From positions 585 through 64,584 of the forward strand of contig NZ_JXKQ01000006.1 in NCBI RefSeq assembly GCF_001885945.1: a stretch of 64,000 nt of DNA. Reading direction: 5' to 3'. The position numbers and the translations under genes were made by a program. Positions 21,755 through 32,100 of this stretch are shown here, piece after piece (position 1 is the stretch's first letter; each line of letters starts with the position of its first letter). This stretch comes from Enterococcus hermanniensis (GTDB taxonomy: Bacteria; Bacillota; Bacilli; Lactobacillales; Enterococcaceae). The notes beneath the pieces were generated by a model. That model saw only the letters and a list, made by a program, of their open reading frames with translations, made no database searches and was not told where the DNA came from.

Positions 21755-21868
21755 TCGCCTCCTTTTTTATAAGGTACGAAAAAGAATAGGCAACTGGGCG
21801 TTTTCTTTGTACTTTTGACGAAAGTGTATTATGCTTTTAGTGAAGCAAATATTAGGAGGTATAGTGAA

Positions 21869-22336
21869 ATGAAATTCAAACAAACAAAAGAAGTATTGAA
21901 CCAATTAGTAGCAGACTTAAGCCAAATGTCGATGGTCATCCATCAAACACATTGGTATATGCGCGGACCTGGTTTCTTGACATTGCACCCAATGATGGAC
22001 ACATTCATGGATGATGTGAACGATCAATTAGATGAAATCTCAGAACGTTTGATTACATTGGACGGGGCTCCTTATTCAACTTTACGTGAAATGGCTGACC
22101 ACACAAAAATCCCAGACGAAGTAGGCCGTTGGGACCGCACGATGGAAGAACGTCTAGCTACGCTAGTTGAAGGCTACCGCTATTTAGCTGACCTTTATCA
22201 AAAAGGGATCGAAGTATCTGGTGAAGAAGGCGACGATCCAACCCAAGATATCTTCATCGAATTCAAAACAGCAATTGAAAAACGAATTTGGATGATCCAA
22301 GCACATCTTGGCAAAGCACCAGAAATCGATCAATAA
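21869..22336 (+). CDS. dps: Dps-family ferritin-like DNA-protecting protein
   Basis: 155 residues, a mini-ferritin that oxidizes and stores iron in a dodecamer and limits peroxide damage. The intersubunit ferroxidase ligands are in the usual spacing: H28, H40, D44, D55, E59. ATG at 21869 follows AGGAGG at 21854-21859; the in-frame GTG at 21815 has no ribosome site and overlaps promoter-like sequence. There is no obvious positively charged DNA-binding tail, so it may act mainly in iron and peroxide detoxification. It is monocistronic and ends at a terminator shared with argH. Confidence 0.93.
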   Translation: MKFKQTKEVLNQLVADLSQMSMVIHQTHWYMRGPGFLTLHPMMDTFMDDVNDQLDEISERLITLDGAPYSTLREMADHTKIPDEVGRWDRTMEERLATLVEGYRYLADLYQKGIEVSGEEGDDPTQDIFIEFKTAIEKRIWMIQAHLGKAPEIDQ

Positions 22337-22346
22337 AAAACGAAGT

Positions 22347-22379
22347 AAAAGGACGAGCATTAATGCTCGTCCTTTTTTT
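22347..22379. terminator. Bidirectional terminator between dps and argH
   Basis: AAAAGGACGAGCA and TGCTCGTCCTTTTTTT form a 9-bp GC-rich core stem with a 4-base loop and A/T runs on both sides. Confidence 0.88.
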
Positions 22380-23751
22380 AGACTAAAATTTGTTTTGCGG
22401 CACTTATTTGAGCACGGACTTGCTCAAAGCCAGTACCACCTAGTGAATGGCGACGGATAACGGCCGTCTTTGAGGCAAGTGTTTCATAGATATCTGAATC
22501 AATCACTGGGCTGATGGCTTGGTAATCGGTTAAGGGAATGTCTTGTAGGAAGATGCCTTTTTGAGTACAAGAAAGTACCAGCTTTCCAACGATTTCATGT
22601 GCCTGACGGAAAGGAATGCCTTTAGTTGCTAAGTAATCGGCTAATTCTGTCGCATTTGAAAAATCTTTTTCAGTGGCGTCATGCATGACTTGCGTGTTGA
22701 CTTTCATGGTAGATATCATCCCCGCCATGATCTCAAGACTGGTCGATACGGTATGAACCGTATCAAACATCCCTTCTTTATCTTCTTGTAGATCTTTGTT
22801 ATAAGCTAAAGGCAAGCCTTTCATCACCGTTAATAAGCCCAATAAATCACCAAACACCCGACCAGATTTTCCTCGAATCAATTCTGCCATATCTGGATTT
22901 TTTTTCTGAGGCATAATTGAACTGCCGGTCGAAAATGCATCGGTTAATTCCACAAATTTAAACTCATGACTGCACCATAAAATCAATTCTTCGCAAAACC
23001 GTGATAGATGCATCATCAAGATGGAACTGTTGCTGAGAAACTCTAAAATAAAATCACGGTCGCTAACACCATCTAAACTATTGGTATATAAAGAAGCAAA
23101 TCCTAATTCATCTGCGGTCATTTGGCGATCGATGGGAAAGGTCGTACCTGCTAGTGCAGCGCAACCTAATGGGGAGATATCAACTCGCTTGAGGCTTTCT
23201 GCTATACGTTCTTGGTCTCGAGTCAACATGCCATAATAAGCCATCAGATGCTGAGCGAATGAAATTGGTTGAGCATGTTGCAAATGTGTGTAGCCAGGCA
23301 TGATCGTCTCAACATGTTCTTCCGCTTTTTCAACTAATACTTTACGAAATTCTTGTATTTTTTTGCTGATCAATTGGAGTTGTTCTTTTAGATACAAATG
23401 CATATCGGTTGCTACTTGATCGTTTCGACTACGAGCAGTATGTAATTTCCCCGCTACTGGCCCAATCTCATCGTGCAACATTTTTTCTAGATTTAAATGG
23501 ATATCTTCATTCTCAATCGTAAAGGTCAATTCTTCTTTAGCTGCTTTTTCTGCTAAGTGCTGCAAGCCAGTTGTAATTTGTTTAGCTTCTTCGTGCGTAA
23601 TGATTCCTGTATTACCCAGCATTTTGATATGCGCTAAGCTGCCTAGGATATCTTGTTTTGCTAATTGATAATCAAATGGGATCGAAGCGCCAAAGGCATC
23701 GATCCATGCTTCATTTTTTCCATCAAAACGGCCGCCCCATAATTTTGCCAT
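22378..23751 (-). CDS. argH: Argininosuccinate lyase
   Basis: 457 residues, normal for ArgH. It splits argininosuccinate into arginine and fumarate, the last step of arginine synthesis. Superfamily blocks are visible: [22 protein letters not shown] and the signature [12 protein letters not shown], which contains the catalytic serine loop. The gene follows argG on the same strand but a 315-base structured gap with a terminator separates them. The start is ATG at 23751. Confidence 0.95.
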   Translation of the reverse strand: MAKLWGGRFDGKNEAWIDAFGASIPFDYQLAKQDILGSLAHIKMLGNTGIITHEEAKQITTGLQHLAEKAAKEELTFTIENEDIHLNLEKMLHDEIGPVAGKLHTARSRNDQVATDMHLYLKEQLQLISKKIQEFRKVLVEKAEEHVETIMPGYTHLQHAQPISFAQHLMAYYGMLTRDQERIAESLKRVDISPLGCAALAGTTFPIDRQMTADELGFASLYTNSLDGVSDRDFILEFLSNSSILMMHLSRFCEELILWCSHEFKFVELTDAFSTGSSIMPQKKNPDMAELIRGKSGRVFGDLLGLLTVMKGLPLAYNKDLQEDKEGMFDTVHTVSTSLEIMAGMISTMKVNTQVMHDATEKDFSNATELADYLATKGIPFRQAHEIVGKLVLSCTQKGIFLQDIPLTDYQAISPVIDSDIYETLASKTAVIRRHSLGGTGFEQVRAQISAAKQILV

Positions 23752-23787
23752 TGTTTATTCCTCACTTTTTTAACGAATTCATTTAAC

Positions 23788-23809
23788 AAAAAAGACCGTT
23801 ACAACGGTC
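23788..23809 (-). terminator. Terminator hairpin immediately upstream of argH
   Basis: On the minus strand GACCGT/ACGGTC with a TACA-type tetraloop is followed by six T residues, about 37 bases before the argH start. It could be the argG terminator or an attenuator for argH. Confidence 0.75.
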
Positions 23810-24066
23810 AATTCTGTCTGGATCAGATAAACCAAAAAATATTTCTTGGTTTTTTATTCATAGGAGGAGGTATCTATACAGATACCTCAGGATGAAATCA
23901 TTGCTGGTTTCCTTATTTCCTAACCGGAAAAGAAACTCTCCTAAGAGCAATGGCAAGATGTGAAACCGGACGGCCTTATTTACCGGCAAGTAAAAGCCGC
24001 CTCACATCTAGTTCCTCTTGCAATCATCTGGTGGATCAAGAAAATTGCAACGTCTAACTGTTCCTG
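23810..24066 (-). ncRNA. Structured argG-argH intergenic RNA, candidate leader of unknown class
   Basis: The gap contains consecutive dyads: GAGGTATC/GATACCTC (23867-23888), CATTGCT/AGCAATG (23899-23905 with 23946-23952), AGATGTGA/TCACATCT (23956-23963 with 24002-24009), and TTGCAAT/ATTGCAA (24018-24024 with 24044-24050). Two of the stems enclose similar CCTTATTT elements. It ends, on the minus strand, in the terminator before argH. No open reading frame is convincing. I do not recognise a known riboswitch or T-box. Strand is inferred from the terminator. Confidence 0.5.
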
Positions 24067-25275
24067 TTAAACAGTCGGTTGCTTACTTTTTGCTTGGATT
24101 TCAGCGTTGACCTTAGTGGGCAAGCCCCACAATTTGATGAAGCCAATTGCGGCCTCTTGATCAAATGTATCGGCAGAAGTATAAGTTGCTAGGTTTTCAT
24201 TATATAGACTATTGTCGGATTTACGTCCTTCAACGATAACATTGCCTTTAAATAGTTTGACCCGTAAAACACCATTCACCACTTCTTGCGATTGTTTCAA
24301 GAAAGCAATCAAGGCATCCATTGTTGGATTGAACCATAGGCCATCATAGATCATTTGGCTTAATTGTTGTTCGATCACTGGTTTGAAATGCGCCATCTCA
24401 CGAACAAAAGTCAGATCTTCTAGTTCTTTATGGGCCTTCATTAAAACCTCTGCACCAGGACATTCATAGACTTCACGGGATTTGATTCCGACCAAACGAT
24501 TTTCGATATGATCGATGCGTCCGATTCCATGGACACCTGCGAGGGTATTCAATTTTAAGATCAAGGCAGCTAAAGACAATTCTTCACCATCTAAAGCAGT
24601 CGGAACACCTTTTTTAAAAGTAATTTCGATGATCGTCGGTTTATCAGGCGTATCTTCTAATTCCGCTGTGATGGCGTAAGCACCTGCGGGAGGTGTCGCC
24701 CATGGATCTTCTAGTACACCGCACTCACAAGCGCGGCCCCATAAGTTTTGATCGATTGAATAAGGATTATCCAAATCGGCAGGAATTGGTACTCCTTTTT
24801 CAGCCGCATAATGAATCTCTTCTTCACGCGACCATTTCCATTCACGGACAGGAGCAATAATTTTTAAATTTGGATCAAGGGCTGCGATCGACACTTCAAA
24901 ACGAACTTGGTCGTTCCCTTTTCCGGTACACCCATGAGCAATCGTAGTAGCGCCTGTTTGGTGAGCCAGCTCAACTAATTTTTTTGAAATCAAGGGACGA
25001 GACAGGGCAGAAACAAGTGGGTATGAATTTTCATAATAAGTATTGCCTTGGAGTGCGACTAAAACAAAATCTTGTGAAAATTCTTCACGTGCATCGATGG
25101 CATAGGATTCCGATGCTCCAACTTGCAAAGCTTTATGCTTAATAAACTCCGTATCACGACCTTCACCGATATCCAAACAGCAGGCGATGACATCATAACC
25201 TTCGTCAACAAGCCATTTGATTGAAACTGAAGTATCTAATCCACCTGAGTATGCTAAAATTACTTTTTCTTTCAT
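24067..25275 (-). CDS. argG: Argininosuccinate synthase
   Basis: 402 residues. It joins citrulline and aspartate with ATP to form argininosuccinate. The N-terminal P-loop-like [11 protein letters not shown] is present, as are [14 protein letters not shown] and the synthase block around [15 protein letters not shown]. It starts at ATG 25275. The promoter upstream carries an ARG-box-like element, so repression by ArgR with arginine is likely. argH follows downstream after a structured gap. Confidence 0.95.
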   Translation of the reverse strand: MKEKVILAYSGGLDTSVSIKWLVDEGYDVIACCLDIGEGRDTEFIKHKALQVGASESYAIDAREEFSQDFVLVALQGNTYYENSYPLVSALSRPLISKKLVELAHQTGATTIAHGCTGKGNDQVRFEVSIAALDPNLKIIAPVREWKWSREEEIHYAAEKGVPIPADLDNPYSIDQNLWGRACECGVLEDPWATPPAGAYAITAELEDTPDKPTIIEITFKKGVPTALDGEELSLAALILKLNTLAGVHGIGRIDHIENRLVGIKSREVYECPGAEVLMKAHKELEDLTFVREMAHFKPVIEQQLSQMIYDGLWFNPTMDALIAFLKQSQEVVNGVLRVKLFKGNVIVEGRKSDNSLYNENLATYTSADTFDQEAAIGFIKLWGLPTKVNAEIQAKSKQPTV

Positions 25276-25331
25276 CCTGATTACTCCCTTATCGCTTTTT
25301 CATTAAACTTTAATTAATGTGTTGAGGCCAT

Positions 25332-25382
25332 ATTAGCATCGTAAAATACAAAAAGCAAGCATTTTATAAATATTTATGCAAA
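25332..25382 (-). promoter_or_regulatory. argG promoter with ARG-box-like operator
   Basis: On the minus strand TTGCTT (complement of 25355-25360), a 17-base spacer and TAATAT (complement of 25332-25337) form a promoter. Just upstream, TGCATAAATATTTATA (25367-25382) resembles the palindromic ARG box bound by ArgR. Confidence 0.6.
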
Positions 25383-25497
25383 AATATTTCGGATTAACGT
25401 TTCTTTATTCATTTTAGAGTGAATATATAAGATTGGAACGAATAGTAGGAACAACTTAATAAAGAGAAAATATTTCCCGTTTTCAAAGATAAAAACA

Positions 25498-25526
25498 TTG
25501 ACATACCAAGTCATTGCAAGTATTAT
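25498..25526 (+). promoter_or_regulatory. rplM-rpsI promoter
   Basis: Perfect TTGACA (25498-25503), a 17-base spacer and TATTAT (25521-25526). Confidence 0.85.
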
Positions 25527-25532
25527 GGTAAA

Positions 25533-25611
25533 TGGTATTGTTTGCCCCATGAGAGCCCCGGAAACTCAAGTGTTTGTCAAACATTCGAAACTGAAATTGG
25601 AGGAAAAAAAC
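25533..25611 (+). promoter_or_regulatory. rplM leader, probable L13 autoregulatory RNA
   Basis: About 80 bases of untranslated leader contain GTTTGTCAAAC-type complementarity and a CCCC...GAGAGCCCCGG segment. L13 leaders are known in Firmicutes at this position. I assign by location and local pairing only. Confidence 0.4.
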
Positions 25612-26055
25612 GTGCGTACAACATATATGGCTAAGCCAGGCGAAGTAGAACGTAAATGGTACGTAGTAGACGCAACTGATGTTCCTTTAGGACGTCTTTC
25701 AACAGTTGTTGCATCTGTACTACGCGGAAAAAATAAACCAACATTCACACCACATGTAGATACTGGTGATTTTGTAATTGTAATTAATGCAGATCAAATC
25801 AAATTAACAGGTAAGAAAGCAACTGACAAGATTTACTACCGTCACTCAAACTTCCCTGGTGGATTAAAATCTGTATCAGCAGGCGAATTGCGTGCTAAAA
25901 ATTCTCGCCGTTTGATCGAAACTTCTGTTAAAGGCATGCTTCCTAAAAATACTTTAGGTCGTGCTCAAGGCATGAAACTTCACGTATACGGTGGAGCAGA
26001 ACATCCACATGCAGCTCAACAACCAGAAGTATTAGATATCACAAACTTAATTTAA
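25612..26055 (+). CDS. rplM: 50S ribosomal protein L13
   Basis: 147 residues, the normal length, reading [20 protein letters not shown] with the conserved KMLPKN-type segment ([10 protein letters not shown]) and C-terminal [14 protein letters not shown]. It binds 23S rRNA early in 50S assembly. The start is GTG at 25612 with GGAGG at 25599-25603. An in-frame TTG at 25498 is inside the promoter -35 and is rejected. It is the first gene of the rplM-rpsI operon. Confidence 0.97.
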   Translation: MRTTYMAKPGEVERKWYVVDATDVPLGRLSTVVASVLRGKNKPTFTPHVDTGDFVIVINADQIKLTGKKATDKIYYRHSNFPGGLKSVSAGELRAKNSRRLIETSVKGMLPKNTLGRAQGMKLHVYGGAEHPHAAQQPEVLDITNLI

Positions 26056-26071
26056 ATAGGAGGGAAATTCA

Positions 26072-26464
26072 TTGGCACAAGTTCAATATAGCGGTACAGG
26101 CCGTCGTAAAAATGCAGTTGCTCGTGTACGTTTAGTACCAGGAACTGGTAAAATTACTGTAAATAAAAAAGACGTTGAAGAATATATCCCACATGCTGAC
26201 CTACGTTTAGTAATCAACCAACCATTTGGTGTTACTGAAACAACTGGTTCATATGATGTATTTGTAAACGTAGATGGTGGAGGCTACGCAGGTCAAGCCG
26301 GCGCTATCCGTCATGGTATCTCACGTGCTTTATTAGAAGTAGATCCTGACTTCCGTGCACCATTAAAACGCGCTGGATTACTTACTCGTGATTCACGTAT
26401 GGTTGAACGTAAAAAACCAGGTCTTAAGAAAGCACGTAAAGCATCTCAATTTTCAAAACGTTAA
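26072..26464 (+). CDS. rpsI: 30S ribosomal protein S9
   Basis: 130 residues with the conserved [14 protein letters not shown] start and the basic C-terminus ending SQFSKR that reaches the P-site tRNA. The start is TTG at 26072 behind GGAGGG, 16 bases after rplM. The last 15 codons and stop are repeated at 35796-35843, because the 3' end of rpsI is the attachment site of the islands downstream. The coding sequence remains intact. Confidence 0.97.
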   Translation: MAQVQYSGTGRRKNAVARVRLVPGTGKITVNKKDVEEYIPHADLRLVINQPFGVTETTGSYDVFVNVDGGGYAGQAGAIRHGISRALLEVDPDFRAPLKRAGLLTRDSRMVERKKPGLKKARKASQFSKR

Positions 26465-26466
26465 TC
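26415..26466 (+). repeat. Attachment site attL of island 1 (rpsI 3' end)
   Basis: These 52 bases are identical to 35794-35845 and cover the last 15 codons and stop of rpsI. They mark the left junction of island 1, next to the integrase gene. Confidence 0.92.
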
Positions 26467-26486
26467 GTTGTTATACCAACGATTTC

Positions 26487-26521
26487 AAGCACTTTCCATT
26501 CAGTTGGAAGGTGCTTTTTTT
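26487..26521 (+). terminator. Element-borne terminator after rpsI
   Basis: AAGCACTTTCC and GGAAGGTGCTTTTTTT form a stem with T run. It lies inside island 1 and resembles the probable original rpsI terminator at 48529-48562. Confidence 0.8.
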
Positions 26522-26524
26522 ATT

Positions 26525-26548
26525 TTGGTTACGAGTTTGGTTACGACT
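26525..26548 (+). repeat. Integrase 1 arm-type repeats, left end
   Basis: TTGGTTACGAGT and TTGGTTACGACT are direct repeats. The same GGTTACGA unit occurs twice at the right end (35667-35691). Paired repeats at both ends are typical integrase arm sites. Confidence 0.65.
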
Positions 26549-26555
26549 ATTTTTC

Positions 26556-27743
26556 TCAACTTGTTTTTTGCCGATAATCCTCCAAATGTTTGACGGTTTC
26601 TTTTTGAACTTCTGGATTTACATGTCCGTAAACATTTCGTGTGATTTCAGATGTTTCCGCATGACCGACTAGAGATTTTACAATTAAATCATCGACACCA
26701 TTGTTTAAAAGGTCACTGACAAAGGTATGCCGCAAGCCGTGTGGTGTTATTTTAGGAAGGCCGAATTTCTTTGAAAGGGCATCAAGTTTGTTGTTAAGAT
26801 AGTCTGGATGCAAAGGTTGATTCAGTTCTCCCTTTTGAGTCGTATAGGTGAAGATAAATTGATCATCGGTTGGGAAAATATTGACTTGTTGAAGTTCATT
26901 GAATTGTACCTTTTTCCATTTTGCCAATAAATCAATGACGGAATCTGCTACTGGAATCGTCCGAAAGCGATAGGAGTTTTTCATTCCTTTTACACGTTCG
27001 TATTTTCCGGTAGCTTTATTTTTCACCAATTTATGCATGAGGGAAATCGTCTTGTTTTTGAAATCAATATCTGACCAGACCAAGGGATAAATTTCTCCTT
27101 TGGCTGCTCCTAATTGATAAACCAAAGAAAGTAACGTATAGTCTCGCACCCCATATTCTTGTTTCATCAAAGTTAACACCTGTTGAATGAGTTCCTTGGA
27201 ATAATATTTTTGCTGACGTTTTTCTTCCTTTTTGTTTTTTAGGTCTGCATTTACAGGCATCTCCAACAAATCATAGGGATTCTTCTGGATATAACCTTTC
27301 ACTAGGGCATAGCGTAATACTTGTTTGGTGTAGGAGACACAGTGTTTATAGTTAGCGTAAGGTTTAATCCCTTTTTCCTCATTGCCAAATGCCCACAAAA
27401 TTTGGGTATCTTCTAATAGGTCATAGGTAATCTTATTAATTGGAATATCCCCTAGGTAAGGAAGAATCCGCTTCTTAAAACAAGTCTTAGTTCGATCCAA
27501 GGTGGATTGCTCATGATGTTGGGTTACCGTGTATTTCTTATCCCACCACATTTGGTAAACCTCTTTGAATGTATAAGAACCTTTCTTCTTTTTCACTTCT
27601 CCTTTCAATTTTTTTAATTTTGCTTCTGTTTCTAAAATCTCTGCTTCGTGTTTGCTGTCCGCATAAGCCACGTATCGAGAAGCATCTGCCCCCATATAAA
27701 CATTGACTTTATACGAGCCATTTTCCATTAGACTAATTGCCAT
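26556..27743 (-). CDS. Tyrosine recombinase/integrase of island 1, missing catalytic Arg I
   Basis: 395 residues: an N-terminal AP2-like arm-binding region, a core-binding SAM-like domain (about 55-160) and a C-terminal catalytic domain. H335, R338 (HGLRHTF), H361 and nucleophile Y372 (NVYGH) are present. The first arginine, expected in a GARKGE-type motif, is alanine (A214, read as LGAAKGEI). This would normally impair or abolish recombination. It sits at the left end of the island, stop codon facing rpsI, with an excisionase-like gene upstream. It should integrate at the rpsI 3' end, as the 52-bp flanking repeats show. Confidence 0.9.
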   Translation of the reverse strand: MAISLMENGSYKVNVYMGADASRYVAYADSKHEAEILETEAKLKKLKGEVKKKKGSYTFKEVYQMWWDKKYTVTQHHEQSTLDRTKTCFKKRILPYLGDIPINKITYDLLEDTQILWAFGNEEKGIKPYANYKHCVSYTKQVLRYALVKGYIQKNPYDLLEMPVNADLKNKKEEKRQQKYYSKELIQQVLTLMKQEYGVRDYTLLSLVYQLGAAKGEIYPLVWSDIDFKNKTISLMHKLVKNKATGKYERVKGMKNSYRFRTIPVADSVIDLLAKWKKVQFNELQQVNIFPTDDQFIFTYTTQKGELNQPLHPDYLNNKLDALSKKFGLPKITPHGLRHTFVSDLLNNGVDDLIVKSLVGHAETSEITRNVYGHVNPEVQKETVKHLEDYRQKTS

Positions 27744-27790
27744 TTCTATCTTCCTTTCAAAAATGGCATATCAGTATCACTACACACTCA

Positions 27791-28081
27791 TCATACAGCG
27801 CCTTGCTGTGCTTTGGAATACTCCCTTAGCCATTTATCTATCTCTTCTCGCTGGAATCGTACAACACCCCAAAGATGTATCATGGGAAGTCCTGCATCAA
27901 TCCATTTATCAAGCGTGTTGTTGGCGATACCTAAATACTCACACGTTTCTTTCTTTGATAAATAGCGATTCTCTAAATGTACGGCTATTCGTGCGTTTCT
28001 CACTTCATCTACCATTAAGGTATACATATATTCTCTTAAACTCGTCTCTTGATCAGGCGAAAGTGTAATTTCAACTGCCAT
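27791..28081 (-). CDS. Excisionase-like helix-turn-helix DNA-binding protein
   Basis: 96 residues. The C-terminal half has the HTH_17/MerR-like fold of excisionases and AlpA-type proteins: YLSKKETCEYLGIANNTLDKWIDAGLPMIHL followed by a basic wing and EIDKWL. It lies 47 bases upstream of the integrase on the same strand, the usual xis-int arrangement. It would direct recombination toward excision or regulate int; which of the two is not visible. Confidence 0.8.
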   Translation of the reverse strand: MAVEITLSPDQETSLREYMYTLMVDEVRNARIAVHLENRYLSKKETCEYLGIANNTLDKWIDAGLPMIHLWGVVRFQREEIDKWLREYSKAQQGAV

Positions 28082-28299
28082 TAGCTAATCTACCTCCAAT
28101 CTGGAAGTGAAAAGAAGAAAGGTGCTATTCAGTTTTCAAAGGCCATTCCAAAAGTACTTATAAAAGTACTTTTTATCATCGTACACCCAATCCAATAGAA
28201 TGTCAATAAAATAAAGTTCGAAAATAAGTACTTTTATATTTCGATTATTAAGAAAGTTTGATATGATTGAATTAGAAAACTATCGGAGTGATGAGGATT

Positions 28300-29118
28300 A
28301 TGAAAGTCGATCAACAAAGAGTAGCGAAAAAAATCCGTGAAATAAGGACGGATTTAGGATACAGTATGGCTCAGTTTGGTGAGCTAATCAGTAATTCTCC
28401 CAAAACTACGGTTAATAATTGGGAGCGGGGTATTAATCTACCCAAAGAAGACAAACTCAAAAAAATCGCCTTATTGGGTAAGACGACTGTAGAAGAGTTA
28501 TTGTATGGTACGCCAGAAGAAGTACTGACAAACTTATTGAAAGATCATTTTCAGTTACAAGTGAATCCAGCATTTCTACAACAAATATTGGTATTTTTGA
28601 AACAGCAAAAAGTGGACGTTTATGATGAAATGACGATTATGGAATTTCTACAGGGCATTATGGACTCGGGGATGTTAGTGGAGAGGAACGATCCGTATTT
28701 AACGTATTCCAAAGTCGAAGGAACAGAATCACTTTATACTGCGGCCGCGGCCAATGACCCGCTGGATCCATCACCACGTTATTATGCCCATGTAGACGTT
28801 AAGAACAACCGAGTTCATTTATTACCATATACATTTGCGAAGCGACAAAAGTATTTGTATCACAACTTGCCGGACTTAACGAATCAGGTAACGATTGACT
28901 TCTTTACCCGAGCTTTTCCATTGTTGGGCATTGATTTGGAGAAGTCGGAAATTGTTTATTATGGGATCGAGAGAAGAAACGAATCTTTGAATATTGAGGA
29001 ATTTAGATATGATAGGCAATTATGTGTATTTGAAACTGTAGAAGTAGTGGAAGAGGTGTCTTCGTCTTTTAAAGCTGAGGTTATGAAGATGACCCTATAC
29101 TTGAAAAAACAACAATAA
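28300..29118 (+). CDS. XRE-family transcriptional regulator of island 1
   Basis: 272 residues with an N-terminal Cro/CI helix-turn-helix (about 1-65, STTVNNWERGINLPK-like SPKTTVNNWERG) and a C-terminal region of unknown function. It is transcribed away from xis-int, the position of an element repressor. It is clearly related to the regulator of island 2 at 38760. The start ATG at 28300 matches that paralogue's start and follows GAGGA; an ATG at 28288 is the alternative. Ending PYTFAKRQKYLYHNL... suggests a ligand or protein interaction domain, not a peptidase. Confidence 0.85.
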   Translation: MKVDQQRVAKKIREIRTDLGYSMAQFGELISNSPKTTVNNWERGINLPKEDKLKKIALLGKTTVEELLYGTPEEVLTNLLKDHFQLQVNPAFLQQILVFLKQQKVDVYDEMTIMEFLQGIMDSGMLVERNDPYLTYSKVEGTESLYTAAAANDPLDPSPRYYAHVDVKNNRVHLLPYTFAKRQKYLYHNLPDLTNQVTIDFFTRAFPLLGIDLEKSEIVYYGIERRNESLNIEEFRYDRQLCVFETVEVVEEVSSSFKAEVMKMTLYLKKQQ

Positions 29119-29149
29119 GAAACCAGTCAAAATTTGACTGGTTTCTTGA

Positions 29150-32100
29150 CTATAATTTTTGTAGGGTATCTACAAAATATTGCGGGAAGTCCTTTAACAC
29201 AGTTTCTATGGAATCTTTTTTTTCTCTGATTAATCTTTTTGTGAGCTGCTTACTAATTGATGGAAGTGAACTGAAAAAGGAATCTTTATCAATAATTTTT
29301 GCTATTATTTGAGCAACACCGCGATCAGAAAACCCAAGTTCATAAATATTTATTGATAGATTATTTGGAAGTCCATAACGTATTTTTTTTTGTAGCTTTT
29401 TAATTAAATTGATATTTAAATTATTTTGTGAATCATTCATAAATGCCACAATTCCATTTAAAGGTAATATTGTACTATAAGCTAGGATGCTATCACATAT
29501 TTCAATAACATCTTGTATGGTAAATGAAGCTAATTTATTATACCGAATAAGTGTGAAATGATTGTTTTGACAGTAAATCAATATCTCTCTGTAACTTTCC
29601 CCCTGAATCCATAATTCACATAATTTAGAAAAAATAGAAGAATCCGTGATCTTCTTTACAAGAGCATTTTCCCTAAGTAATACTAATTGTGGGAAAATAA
29701 TATTAACTAATTCAATTTCGGAATTTACTTGATTAATTTCTTCTATTTTTTCAGAGAGCCATTGCGATAAGAATTTGGAACTATCAAATCCTAGGGAGGT
29801 AATAGTATATAAATTTAACTCCCCTTTGGTAAGCAAAAGAGAATGATTTTTTATTGTATCAAATAAGTGAATTAATTTTTCTTTTTCATCTTCACTAGCT
29901 AATTGATATCCTAAAGTTTGTTTAGTTACGATATTCGTAAAATTTGCTTCATCTTTACCAAAATAATTCATAAAGAACATTACGTAATTCTCTACATCAT
30001 TTAAACTATTGAGTATGGTTTGTAATTCATTGCTGAAAGGTAAATATGACTCAGGAAACTCTTTTTTTATTACCTGTTTTAGTAGATTATTTTGGCGATT
30101 AAATTCATCTGAGTTAGAATATTTTAACAAGATAAGTGGCAATAAATTTATTGAGGGAAGATTCTTAATATCGATATCTCGAACTAGTTTTAACAAATTA
30201 CTCAGGCTATCCTCTGAGTTTGCTATGTTTAACATAGATTTGTACTTTCTCCATTTCCAGTCTCTTTTATTAGAGTGTACAAATGGTTCTGATAAAATAA
30301 CTGTACCTTCAATATGTTTGCCAGCTCTTCCGGTTCTTCCAAGAAGATTATGAAAGTCTCTTACTTTAATTTGACTTTGCCCCTGATACAAATTTGAAAT
30401 TATTAAATACTTTATAGGTAAATTTACTCCTTGAGCTAGTGTAGAAGTACAAACAACAAAATTAATTAAATTATGCGACATTGCATACTCAATTGATGTG
30501 CGAATTCCAGAAGGAATATTTCCATGATGAATAAAGACGCCTTTTAAAGCTGCATAGTAGTAGGTGGCACTATCTCCTAAATTAAGTTTAATGAGATTGG
30601 CTATTTTTATGTTTTCATCTGCGTTGTTATTGTTTGAAAACGCGGCGATAGGTAGTCCTCTACGTTCAATTTCTAATATTCTCTCAATCGTTTTATCTGC
30701 TGATGCTTTTGTTCCGGAAAATATAGCAGTTGCACCGTTATGAATCATTTTTAAAGCGTAATAAATTTGCATATCATAAGCATTATTAAGTTTCTTTTTT
30801 TTGAAATCTACATCTGGAAAGTATCTTTTTACACGTTCTCTTCCTAGCTTATTAATTTCTTGTATATCAACAATTTTTGGAACATAAAAATCGTCTATAT
30901 CAGGATTCTCTTGGTTTAAGAAATACAGTTGTCCAGTATGACCTATCCAATCCCCCATGGCGATTGATCGTTGTGCGGAAATAATATTGTTATTTGAAAT
31001 GACTTTTCCGTCACCATCATTTAACCAATCGTTGATCATTGAGCTATTTGTAATAACAGCAGAAATCAATATTTTTTGTGAAGATTTTTTCAGGTAATAC
31101 TTTATTGTTGAAATAAGTAGCTCGTAATTAGTGCCTCTGGAATTATCATCAAATAAATGTGCTTCATCGAAGATAATTAAGTTAAGGTCTTCTAAAATTT
31201 CATTCTTATTTCTTATTAAAAAAAGTAATTTTTCAGGGGTGAGTATAATAAGTGTGTTTTTCTCTGTAGTATCAAAAAAATCTATATCATCTTTTTCTGC
31301 AATATCTGAAAGTTCGTTAACGATCACTTCATCATGTGAAAAGAAGTCAGTTAAATTTAAAGTAATTTCTTTACAAAGAGCTTTGAAGGGTGCAACAACA
31401 ATAGCAAGTTTTGTTCGATTAGTGATAAAAGCAGATCTAATTATTAAACCAATTGAAGTAGTTTTTCCTGAACTGGTTGGCATTTGAATAACACCAGAGC
31501 TACCCTTAAATATACTTTCTTTACCTAATAATATTTGGCTGGGCCATAATTCTTTTATAGAACTATTATTTAATAATAAACCATTCCAATCTTCGATGGT
31601 CGTGCCAGAATAATTTGGTAAAAGATTTAAAGAAGCATTTTTATATTTTTTAATAAAAACTGCTAACAGTGCATCTCCGAAAAGAATTTCTCTTGGGTTT
31701 TGAGATTCATAAATTTTTTGTTTCAATATAACTAGGCTCTCAATGTTAATCAGTGTACCATTCGAATAGAATTGGGAGTATTCCTCAATCAATGAATAGA
31801 ATGAATAGATATATTTACTTGGGAACTTATAGCCGTTTAGATCATCTAGTCTATCTGCCATAAGATATAAGAGAACTGTTTCAATTCCATTAACCTCTAA
31901 ATCCATCGACCAGTCTATTTTATTGAGCATTACTTTTGTACTTCCTAGGGAGTCTGAAAGATAAAAAGAGATGGCGCCTAATATCCCAAAGTAATCATTG
32001 TAATTTGATTCACCAATTTTAGAGGTAATTAGAGAATTGAAGTAAATTGATGTGAAATTTAGATTTTCAATCAATTCATCATTCAATGATAAAGAAGTTC

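Noticed and set aside
26388-26672. 94-codon frame crossing the rpsI end and island 1
   Set aside because: It runs through the rpsI 3' end, a terminator and arm repeats; the hydrophobic product is a by-product of T-rich sequence.
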